A DNA stretch of 7,151 bases from an uncultured Prevotella sp. GTDB lineage: Bacteria > Bacteroidota > Bacteroidia > Bacteroidales > Bacteroidaceae. A model generated the notes under the pieces. The model ran no database searches. It had not been told where the DNA came from and worked only from the letters and a program-made list of their open reading frames with translations. A program made the translations under genes and the position numbers. Shown in pieces: positions 1 through 5,587 of the stretch (its first letter is position 1; every line of letters starts with the position of its first letter). Location: positions 1-7,151 of the forward strand of contig CAKQFF010000100.1 of NCBI GenBank assembly GCA_934230685.1, read 5' to 3'.

Positions 1-576
1 GCTGTTGCCTCAGCCGTTGTTCCTGCTACAAGCGATTGGACCAAGTTCACGGGCGAGTTCAACTATACCAACGACAGCTACGATGGCAACATGTATATGC
101 TTGCCTCTGCAACAACCAACCCTGTGCCGGGAGCTTCGAAGGACGACCGGTTCGACATCGACAACCTCAAGCTCATCTACTATCACTCGCTCAAGGCCAT
201 CACGCTCAAGGGTGAGCCTATCGAGGGCTTCAGCCCAGAGAAGACCGAGTATACCATCAACGGCAGCATCGACAAGCTTGGCGAATATCTCGACTACGAG
301 AAGATGGGCAAGGGCGGATATGTAGCCGAGGACTGGGAAGCTCAGGACGACGGTGCCTTTGTTGTTACATACACAGTATATGGCGACGACTACGACGTGA
401 ATCCCGACAGCAAGACTGTCTACACAGTTCGCTTCGAGAAGGCTACTGGCATCGACTCTGTATCTGCCGATGAGGTGAAGAACCATAAGGTTTACACCAT
501 TGGTGGCGTTCGCGTGAGCGGCAAGCCGGCTGCTGGTCTCTACATTGTGGATGGCAAGAAAATGATTATCAAGTAA
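1..576 (+). CDS. C-terminal part of a secreted beta-rich protein with a sorting-type tail (5' end outside window)
   Basis: Frame 1 is open from the first base to the TAA at 574-576, giving 191 residues of a protein that starts upstream. The first 55 or so residues (WTKFTGEFNY, then DDRFDIDNLKLIYY) resemble the last strands of the carbohydrate-binding-like beta-sandwich (PCMD-type) found in Bacteroidales surface proteins. Next comes a segment beginning LKAITLKGEPIEGFSPEKTE and ending TVYTVRFEKA, which looks like a small Ig/cadherin-like domain. The end, GIDSVSADE followed by VYTIGGVRV and GLYIVDGKKMIIK, has the pattern of Bacteroidetes C-terminal sorting tails (type IX secretion family), so export to the surface or medium is likely. 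The strong codon-level coherence makes the gene certain. The domain names are from memory of the families, and the overall function cannot be told without the missing N-terminus. Confidence 0.88.
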   Translation, partial: AVASAVVPATSDWTKFTGEFNYTNDSYDGNMYMLASATTNPVPGASKDDRFDIDNLKLIYYHSLKAITLKGEPIEGFSPEKTEYTINGSIDKLGEYLDYEKMGKGGYVAEDWEAQDDGAFVVTYTVYGDDYDVNPDSKTVYTVRFEKATGIDSVSADEVKNHKVYTIGGVRVSGKPAAGLYIVDGKKMIIK

Positions 577-601
577 AAAGGTAATTAACCGTAATTTCTT
601 A

Positions 602-769
602 AAGAGCGTTTCAGTTACAGTTGTTTCAGTTTTTTTTAAAGGGTATTTAACGTGTCATATCCCTATATATATACATATAACTAATTAATAATAAGTAAGT
701 TATATATAAGAGAGAGAAAACGGCACCCCTTCAAAAAAAAACTGTAACAACTGTAACTGTAACGTTCTT
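602..769. repeat. 168-bp element with imperfect 42/43-bp inverted arms (MITE-like or terminator-like)
   Basis: The left arm at 602-643 and the reverse complement of the right arm at 727-769 match at about 38 positions: four mismatches and one length difference in a T run. Each arm carries repeats of GTTACAGTTGTT type followed by a run of 8 or 9 T and then AAGGG. The 83-base centre is AT-rich and has its own dyad, ATATAACT at 675-682 with AGTTATAT at 698-705. It starts 25 bases after the stop of the upstream gene. Arm length and symmetry are seen directly. A non-autonomous mobile element or a bidirectional terminator are both inferences. I found no clear target-site duplication. Confidence 0.7.
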
Positions 770-934
770 GTTTTGTTAGCCTTTCTCTAAAAAGCTTTAT
801 TTCAACTACTTACAAGATTAAGAAACGAATCTTCTAACCGTTTCATGCCTTTGTTATGACACGAAAAAGCTTATAATCCAAGCATATTAGGGGCAAATCC
901 CGAGCGATTCCCGTAGGTTTGTCATTTGTTTAGC

Positions 935-1075
935 ATGTCAATCATAATTATTCAGCATTTTGTTGATGATTGGTTTCAACATAAACATGATGATTTTAAT
1001 ATGAACAAGAGTGATTTCAACATGGACATGATTGATTTCAACATGGACATGATTGATTTCAACATTAATTTGTAG
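935..1075 (+). CDS. Possible 46-residue peptide over the tandem repeat (doubtful)
   Basis: An ATG at 935 opens a frame to the TAG at 1073-1075 that begins MSIIIIQHFVDDWFQHKH and then runs through the tandem repeat as DFNMDMI heptads, ending DFNINL. A TAGGTTTG at 914-921 fits the TAnnTTTG pattern of the Bacteroidetes -7 element and would give an almost leaderless message, but no matching TTTG lies about 20 bases upstream of it. The repeat unit is 21 bp, a multiple of three, so any repeat-spanning frame stays open easily. The opposite strand also has a 29-codon frame (1065 down to 976) with MLKSIMS heptads. Coding is therefore possible but not shown. Confidence 0.18.
   Translation: MSIIIIQHFVDDWFQHKHDDFNMNKSDFNMDMIDFNMDMIDFNINL
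966..1069. repeat. Tandem repeat, five 21-bp units
   Basis: Units start at 966, 987, 1007, 1028 and 1049. The fourth unit begins ATGATTGATTTCAACATGG and is identical to the third from its sixth base on. The fifth unit shares 17 leading bases with the fourth and then diverges. The second unit is 20 bases long and the most diverged, and the first reads GGTTTCAACATAAAC where the later ones read GATTTCAACATGGAC. The gradient from diverged to identical units suggests recent growth at the right side. No inverted symmetry was found inside the unit. Slipped-strand copy-number variation between strains is a reasonable expectation. Confidence 0.85.
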
Positions 1076-1166
1076 TTTTAAGAGGTGTTTTTGGGTTCAT
1101 CCGACATTTGGAGTGATGTAAACAGGAGATTCTGTTCAACGCTTATACAAAAACATTTAAAACACC

Positions 1167-1289
1167 GTATATATTTTCCGAGCCTACGGCTTACTTAAGA
1201 ATCATATAAAGCCTTAAAGAGAGCAAGCCCTCTACGGCTTTATATGATTCTTAAACATTGGCACGATGTGCCACTCGGAAAATATATAC
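1167..1289. repeat. Nested inverted repeat able to form a branched hairpin or cruciform
   Basis: The outer arms at 1167-1182 and 1274-1289 are perfect 16-bp inverted repeats (GTATATATTTTCCGAG and its complement). The inner arms at 1195-1213 and 1236-1254 are perfect over 19 bp. A further perfect 6-bp hairpin, TGGCAC-GAT-GTGCCA, fills 1259-1273 and abuts the right outer arm, and a weaker GCC-TAC-GGC dyad lies at 1182-1190 next to the left arm. Together these give an outer stem, a long central stem and one or two side hairpins, a cloverleaf-like fold. CTACGGCTT occurs twice in direct orientation (1184-1192 and 1232-1240). All pairings are read from the sequence. Whether the element acts as RNA, as DNA, or is a mobile relic is unknown. 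Confidence 0.8.
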
Positions 1290-1290
1290 A

Positions 1291-1385
1291 GCGATAAACA
1301 GATAAAACATTAACACAATGTTGCCCATATGTTTTAAATATATATTGTTATAGGATATGGTCACAATGTTTTTTCTGTTTATCGC
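1291..1385. repeat. Long hairpin with 21-bp arms and an alternative inner pairing
   Basis: Positions 1291-1311 pair with 1365-1385 over 21 bp with a single T/T mismatch; the outermost 11 bp are GCGATAAACAG and CTGTTTATCGC. Inside, CCATAT at 1325-1330 can pair with ATATGG at 1355-1360. CACAATGTT is present twice (1314-1322 and 1362-1370), so AACATT at 1306-1311 can pair either with the distal arm or with AATGTT at 1317-1322, and the two folds exclude each other. The element lies 40 bases past the stop of the minus-strand small gene, so in that transcript it could serve as a terminator or 3' stabiliser. This role is inferred; there is no classic U run after the stem. Confidence 0.7.
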
Positions 1386-1425
1386 CCGATTGTTGGCTTA
1401 GTGCTGCTGCACCAATTCCCTAGAA

Positions 1426-1662
1426 TTATCTCATTCCGCATCCCGACGGCTTGTTGTCGTGCTCGGCCTTCACAGAGCCGCCATATCTTTGGCTGAACTC
1501 CAGGTGTATTTCAGCCAGTTCCTTGCGGCCAAAGATATAGTCGTCGTACATGTCGTCCATGTCGATTCCTTCACATTCTCCGTCGCCAAAACCCTTGAGC
1601 GCCTCCTTCACGATGTCCATACGCTCGTCTACTGTAGTGTCCTTAATAAGTAAACTTTTCAT
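1426..1662 (-). CDS. Small conserved-looking protein of unknown function, 78 residues
   Basis: The frame runs from ATG at 1662 down to TAA at 1428-1426. The protein begins MKSLLIKDTTVDERMDIVKE and continues with an acidic middle, GIDMDDMYDDYIFGRKEL, then AEIHLEFSQRYGG and a tail ending GCGMR. From memory, an N-terminus of the MKSLLIKDTT type followed by a short acidic helical region is shared by small uncharacterised proteins of gut anaerobes, some with cysteines in the middle. Here only two cysteines remain, C34 and C75. There is no signal peptide or membrane segment, so it should be cytoplasmic. It is transcribed away from the polysaccharide operon and shares a 169-base promoter gap with it. 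I do not know its function. An ORF on the other strand over the same bases (1459-1653) has no recognisable features and was discarded. Confidence 0.75.
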   Translation of the reverse strand: MKSLLIKDTTVDERMDIVKEALKGFGDGECEGIDMDDMYDDYIFGRKELAEIHLEFSQRYGGSVKAEHDNKPSGCGMR

Positions 1663-1703
1663 TGTTTGTAATATTTTTATTTCTAAACATTTTATTTTGT
1701 GTG

Positions 1704-1711
1704 TAAAGTTA
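1704..1711 (-). promoter_or_regulatory. Possible -7 promoter element of the minus-strand small gene
   Basis: On the minus strand the sequence reads TAACTTTA, seven of eight matches to the Bacteroidetes -7 pattern TAnnTTTG, and lies 42 bases before the ATG at 1662. I see no good TTTG -33 element at the expected distance. Its interest lies in the mirror-image copy at 1734-1740 facing the other way. Confidence 0.35.
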
Positions 1712-1733
1712 CTAATTTTATTGGAAAAAATAC

Positions 1734-1741
1734 TAACTTTG
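1734..1741 (+). promoter_or_regulatory. Likely -7 promoter element of the polysaccharide operon
   Basis: TAACTTTG matches the Bacteroidetes -7 pattern TAnnTTTG exactly and sits in TACTAACTTTGC, a common form in this group. Transcription would start near 1747-1750 and leave a leader of about 80 bases before the first possible ATG at 1831. The -33 TTTG is not evident at 19-21 bases upstream, so activation by a regulator is possible. The assignment rests on pattern and position only. Confidence 0.5.
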
Positions 1742-1761
1742 CAATCGAAAGTAATAGAAGG

Positions 1762-1831
1762 TGCATTTTAATGCAATTTAATATATGGCTGTGGGCTGAT
1801 GCTTAGCTTTGGCTCATAGGCTATTGCCAAA
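1762..1831 (+). promoter_or_regulatory. Operon leader with two dyads: possible operator and start-codon hairpin
   Basis: TGCATT at 1762-1767 and AATGCA at 1770-1775 form a perfect dyad separated by TT, just downstream of the predicted transcription start. It could be a protein-binding operator or a small RNA hairpin. Further on, TTTGGC at 1809-1814 can pair with GCCAAA at 1826-1831, which includes the A of the first ATG and would hamper initiation there. In capsule operons of Bacteroides the UpxY protein acts on the 5' leader of its own operon, so structure here is worth noting. The function is inferred. Confidence 0.35.
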
Positions 1832-2577
1832 TGGTTAGCTTGCTTCTGGGTAGAAAAGTTAATTATTACGAATCGATGAAGAATGGCAGTCAAATTTTGA
1901 TAAAGAGTAGTGAAGAAACTACATGCGTTGGGGTTGCGCCCAATGCTCCCTCCAATGCTCGAGAACACACACAAAATGAAAGAGCACACATTGGGGTGTC
2001 CACCAACTATGCCCATTGGTATGCCCTGCGCACCACTTATGGCAGAGAGCGAAAAGCCTATGAATATCTCGTGGACAAAGGCATAAAAGCCTTCCTTCCC
2101 ACTATTAATAATGTGAAAATCGTTGACGGCAAGCGCAAGACCTTTGTTGAGTCGCGTCTGCCCAATATCTTCTTTGCCTATGGCACAGAGGACCAACTGA
2201 AGACTTACGTGTATGACAACGTGAATCTTCCATTCCTTCGTTTCTATTACCGCCGGTTTTCTATTGGCAGGGACAAGCACAGGAAAGAGCCTATGATTGT
2301 GCCGCAACGACAGATGGACAGCTTGATGATAATCTGCCATGCAGAATCGGAAGACACGTTTATGGCAAGCGAGGAGATACGCAAGTTCCGCAAGGGACAG
2401 CTCGTACGGATAACATCAGGCGAGTTTGCTGGTGTTGTGGGTAGGGTTACGAGGTTTAAGGGTCAGCAGCGTGTGGGAATATACATCGACGGATTGCTCA
2501 CTATTGCCACGGCATTCGTGCCAAGCAAGCATCTTGAATTTATAGAGGAAACAGATAAATACGAAATAGGAAAATGA
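1831..2577 (+). CDS. UpxY-type transcription antiterminator (NusG-like) of the polysaccharide operon
   Basis: This 248-residue protein has a NusG N-terminal domain from about residue 62 (HWYALRTTYGRERKAYEYL, later LPNIFFAYGT) to about 165. A KOW motif follows at about 186-215 (FRKGQLVRITSGEFAGVVGR), and the protein ends in a conserved-looking beta region, LTIATAFVPSKHLEFIEE. UpxY proteins are specialised NusG paralogues that bind RNA polymerase at the 5' end of a capsule operon and prevent early termination in it; being the first gene fits this. Starts are uncertain: ATG at 1831 or 1876 (residue 16), with no other in-frame ATG before the domain. Either way some 46-61 extra residues precede the NusG fold. 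They are hydrophilic and contain an imperfect duplication (TCVGVAPNAP and AHIGVSTNYA). No UpxZ-like partner is present. The stop overlaps the next start as ATGA, so translation is probably coupled. A 190-codon antisense frame here is a shadow. Confidence 0.9.
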   Translation: MVSLLLGRKVNYYESMKNGSQILIKSSEETTCVGVAPNAPSNAREHTQNERAHIGVSTNYAHWYALRTTYGRERKAYEYLVDKGIKAFLPTINNVKIVDGKRKTFVESRLPNIFFAYGTEDQLKTYVYDNVNLPFLRFYYRRFSIGRDKHRKEPMIVPQRQMDSLMIICHAESEDTFMASEEIRKFRKGQLVRITSGEFAGVVGRVTRFKGQQRVGIYIDGLLTIATAFVPSKHLEFIEETDKYEIGK

Positions 2578-3410
2578 AACAATCACGACATAATTATTTG
2601 GTCAGCTTAGTGCTGATGATAGCTGTGGCATGGTTTGCCTCATGCTCCACCCCCAAGGATGTGGCTTATTTTCAGGATGCCTCGGCGTTGAATGGCATGG
2701 CCACGCAGGCAGAGCAGCAATTGCGCCTGCGTCCTGAGGACAAGATAAACATAGTGGTGAATAGCTCCAACCCGATGCTTGAGCAGCAGTTCACGCTCAC
2801 CACAGCCAATACATCCCGCACGCTTGGTCCGGCTATAGTGGCACGCTCTACGGCAGGCTCCAGCTCGGGCAACACGCAAGTGATGGCTTATACTGTCGAC
2901 GAGCAGGGCACCATCGAGTTTCCTGTGCTTGGCAAGATATCTGTAGGGGGAAAGACACGCAAGGATGTGGCGCAGTATATCAAGCAACGCCTTATAGACC
3001 GTGAGCTTGTGAGCGACCCCATCGTTACTGTGGAATATGTGAATATGGGTGTGAATGTGCTTGGCGAGGTGAGCCATCCAGGACGCATCGACATCACCAA
3101 GGACCATTTCACTATTGTCGACGCTTTGTCGTATGCAGGCGACATGACCATCAACGGCAACCGCCGCAACATACTTGTGGCGCGTCAGGTGGATGGAGCC
3201 AATCAGGTTTACACGCTCGACATGACCAATATGCAGTCGGTATTGACCTCGCCTGCATACTATCTTCAGCAGAACGACCTTGTGTATGTGTCGCCCAACA
3301 ACAAGCGCAAGCGTGAGGCCAACGCCACAGGCAACACATTCAACAATCCATCAATATGGATCTCGATAGCGTCGTTGCTCACCACGATAACAGCACTTAT
3401 ATTAAAATAA
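2574..3410 (+). CDS. Wza-like outer-membrane polysaccharide export lipoprotein
   Basis: This 278-residue protein starts with a basic end and a hydrophobic stretch (LVSLVLMIAVAWFASC) ending in a lipobox with the acylated cysteine at position 24. The Poly_export domain follows at about 48-155 (LRLRPEDKINIVV; GTIEFPVLGKISVGGKT). An SLBB domain spans about 160-245 (VNVLGEVSHPGRI; YYLQQNDLVYVSP), and a hydrophobic helix at 260-277 ends the protein. Family members form the export channel that carries capsular or exopolysaccharide from the periplasm across the outer membrane, working with the Wzc-type co-polymerase encoded next. The length is usual for Bacteroidetes members, which are shorter than the 379-residue E. 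coli Wza, and the C-terminal helix may play the part of the outer-membrane helix. Overlap by ATGA with the antiterminator gene and a 23-base gap to the next gene place it in one operon. Confidence 0.93.
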   Translation: MKQSRHNYLVSLVLMIAVAWFASCSTPKDVAYFQDASALNGMATQAEQQLRLRPEDKINIVVNSSNPMLEQQFTLTTANTSRTLGPAIVARSTAGSSSGNTQVMAYTVDEQGTIEFPVLGKISVGGKTRKDVAQYIKQRLIDRELVSDPIVTVEYVNMGVNVLGEVSHPGRIDITKDHFTIVDALSYAGDMTINGNRRNILVARQVDGANQVYTLDMTNMQSVLTSPAYYLQQNDLVYVSPNNKRKREANATGNTFNNPSIWISIASLLTTITALILK

Positions 3411-3433
3411 TGTAGGAAAAACAATCAAAAGGT

Positions 3434-5587
3434 ATGGACAACAACTATAATGTAGCGCGCAAGTCGTCAGACGACTTCATCACCATTCCTGATTTGTGGC
3501 ATCTGTGTGTAGCCCGTTGGAATTGGTTTGTAGTGTCGTTGATAGTGTGCGTAGCTTGCGCCTCGTTCTATTTGATTAAAACCACAAAGATGTACTCGCG
3601 CGAAATGTCGGTACTCGTGAAACAGGATGCGCAGGGCAAGAGTACGACGCAGAACGTGACCGACAACTCCTTTAACGACATAGGACTCGTGGCGCAGAAC
3701 GTAAACGTGCAGAACGTTCAGCGGCAGTTCACATCGCTTGGCATCCTTGCCGAGGTGGGTCGACGCGTGATGCATCCGGCTAATGATCGTGAGGTGCTGC
3801 GCAAGGCTGAGAATATTAAGTCGCGCTTGAAGGCTGAGATAGAGAGCGACAAGTCGACCATCATCAACTTGAAGTATACCGACAGCAATCCTCTGCATGC
3901 CGAGAGGGTGCTCTCGGAGATTGTGAGAGTGTACAACGAGAAGTTGGTTGACGACAAGAAGAAGATTACGGCAAGCACTTCCCAATTTATCGACGGCAGA
4001 TTGAAGCTGCTTGAGGAGGATCTGGATGTGGTGGACGACAGCATATCAAAGTTCAAGACACGCAACAAGATTACCGACCTCTCGCGCGTGAGCGACATGT
4101 ATCTGCAGCAGCAGAGCCAGTCGGATGCCGAAATCATGCGCATCACAAGCCAGAGAACAATGGCTAAATACATTCTCGAACTCCTGCGCAACAAGTCGGC
4201 TCGCCAGCAGCTTCTTCCCACCAACTCGGGCATCACCAACCAGGTGGCTGAGGCACAGATAACGCAATACAACTCTTTGCTCCTTCAGCTGAAGAACAAC
4301 ATGACGGCAACATCCACCCAGAACCCGCTCATTATCAAGCAGCAGGCTGAGCTTGACGATATCCGCCGCAATATTCTCGCTACTATCGACAACCAGATTA
4401 AGACTCTCGACATTCAGCTCCAGGCCCTGCAAGGCTATTATGGCGAGGCAGACTCAAAGATTGTTTCCAATCCTACGCAGGCTAAGCATCTTGCCAGCGT
4501 GGAGCGTGAGCAGAAGGTGAAGGAGGGCTTGTATCTTTATCTGCTGCAAAAGAAGGAGGAGAACGAGATAAGCATGACCTACTCGTCGGTTAATACCGAG
4601 ATTATCGACATGCCTCATGGCAGCGACGCTCCTGTGTCGCCCAACAGACGCATGGTGATATTTGCCGCTGTGCTGTTCAGCATACTCTTGCCTACAATAT
4701 ACATTTTCGTAACCGAGAGCATGTCTACAACCGTGCGCGACAAATACGACATCGAGCGCAAGACTACTGTGCCGTTTATTGGTGAGGTGCCGTATATGGA
4801 TAAACAGAAATCTAAAAATCCATTGTTAAGATGGTTGTTTAGAAAGAAGAAGCAGAAATTGCAAAGCATTGTTGTGGAGCAAGGCAAGCAGGACATCGTG
4901 AACGAGGCATTCAGAATGCTCCGCACAGACCTCGAGTTTATGACAGGCAAACCAGGCGAGCGCAATGTGTATATCGTCACATCAAGCTATGAGGGTTCGG
5001 GCAAGACCTTTGTCTCTACCAATCTTGCCGTGTCGCTCTCGCTAAGTGGAAAGCGTGTGCTCTTCATCGACGGTGACCTGCGTCATGCGTCAGCTTCAAG
5101 AGTGTTCGGCACATCACATAAGGGACTGTCGGATTATCTTGCCGAGAACGAGGACGACCTCATCAACATCATCCATCATCTCGACAAATATCCTACGCTC
5201 GACATCATTACCGCAGGTACAATACCGCCTAATCCTACAGAGTTGCTCTCCAACCGCCGATTCTCGCTCATGCTCAAGGAGTTGCGACCGCTCTACGACT
5301 TCATTGTGATCGACTGTCCTCCTACAGAGGCGCTTGCCGATACAGGTCTTATAGAGCGTAATGCCGACCGCACACTCTTCGTTATCCGTGCCGGAATGTT
5401 TGAGCGCAAGAAGGTTGAGGACCTGGAGATTGACTCAATCAACGGCAAGTATAAGAACTTAGGTATCATACTTAACGGCACAATGTCGGCAGGCCGCTAT
5501 GGCTATCGCTACGGCTACCGTTATGGCTATCGCAGCGGCTACCACTATGGCTATTATGATGAGAAATCTAAAACAATAAAACGATAA
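3434..5587 (+). CDS. Wzc-like polysaccharide co-polymerase and tyrosine autokinase
   Basis: The 717 residues combine a Wzz-type chain-length region with a bacterial tyrosine kinase. The first membrane helix is at about 31-48 and a long coiled-coil-rich periplasmic part follows (for example about 150-380). A SPNRR motif precedes the second helix at 407-428. In the cytoplasm, NEAFRMLRTDLEFM leads to the Walker A motif YEGSGKT with K524, the A' motif FIDGDLR with D546 and D548, and the Walker B motif FIVIDCPP with D627. The tail carries ten tyrosines between 689 and 708 in YGYR repeats, the autophosphorylation cluster. Cycling of tail phosphorylation is known to control polymer length and export in this family. 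All catalytic motifs look intact, unlike the split kinases of Gram-positives. A lysine-rich linker encoded at 4801-4860 is only 27% GC against 48% in the 60 bases before it. The stop TAA shares its last A with the next ATG. Confidence 0.95.
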   Translation: MDNNYNVARKSSDDFITIPDLWHLCVARWNWFVVSLIVCVACASFYLIKTTKMYSREMSVLVKQDAQGKSTTQNVTDNSFNDIGLVAQNVNVQNVQRQFTSLGILAEVGRRVMHPANDREVLRKAENIKSRLKAEIESDKSTIINLKYTDSNPLHAERVLSEIVRVYNEKLVDDKKKITASTSQFIDGRLKLLEEDLDVVDDSISKFKTRNKITDLSRVSDMYLQQQSQSDAEIMRITSQRTMAKYILELLRNKSARQQLLPTNSGITNQVAEAQITQYNSLLLQLKNNMTATSTQNPLIIKQQAELDDIRRNILATIDNQIKTLDIQLQALQGYYGEADSKIVSNPTQAKHLASVEREQKVKEGLYLYLLQKKEENEISMTYSSVNTEIIDMPHGSDAPVSPNRRMVIFAAVLFSILLPTIYIFVTESMSTTVRDKYDIERKTTVPFIGEVPYMDKQKSKNPLLRWLFRKKKQKLQSIVVEQGKQDIVNEAFRMLRTDLEFMTGKPGERNVYIVTSSYEGSGKTFVSTNLAVSLSLSGKRVLFIDGDLRHASASRVFGTSHKGLSDYLAENEDDLINIIHHLDKYPTLDIITAGTIPPNPTELLSNRRFSLMLKELRPLYDFIVIDCPPTEALADTGLIERNADRTLFVIRAGMFERKKVEDLEIDSINGKYKNLGIILNGTMSAGRYGYRYGYRYGYRSGYHYGYYDEKSKTIKR

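Larger units (their letters stand above)
577..1425. other. Long convergent intergenic region rich in repeats and palindromes
   Basis: This 849-base stretch lies between the 3' ends of the gene ending at 576 (+) and the gene ending at 1426 (-), so it need not carry promoters for either. It is AT-rich and has no ORF longer than about 46 codons that looks coding. It contains, in order, a 168-bp inverted-arm element, a 21-bp tandem repeat, a nested inverted repeat and a second long hairpin, each listed separately. Between 770 and 913 I see nothing convincing beyond AT-rich sequence. Positions 1076-1166 hold only a 5-bp hairpin, AACAG/CTGTT at 1121-1136. Positions 1386-1425 hold a small GTGC/GCAC dyad near 1401-1412. 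Confidence 0.8.

Noticed and set aside
10..486. 158-codon minus-strand ORF opposite the first gene
   Set aside because: It is antisense to a frame that reads as a coherent beta-rich domain with a sorting tail, and the antisense product is not recognisable.
966..1069. CRISPR array
   Set aside because: The 21-bp units are directly adjacent with no unique spacers, and no cas gene is present.
1291..1385. Invertible capsule promoter flanked by inverted repeats
   Set aside because: The 53-base segment between the arms has no TAnnTTTG element in either orientation, it lies downstream of the minus-strand gene, and the best operon promoter (1734-1741) is outside it. DNA inversion is not excluded, only unsupported.
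577..1425. Insertion sequence or remnant transposase
   Set aside because: No frame in this stretch encodes a transposase-like segment, and no target-site duplication was found around the inverted arms.
1768..2340. 190-codon minus-strand ORF
   Set aside because: It lies wholly antisense to the antiterminator and its leader, has no recognisable domain, and its composition follows the codon pattern of the real gene on the other strand.
3467..4432. Several minus-strand ORFs of 128-184 codons under the kinase gene
   Set aside because: They overlap one another in different frames, are low in recognisable motifs and arise from the codon bias of the plus-strand gene.
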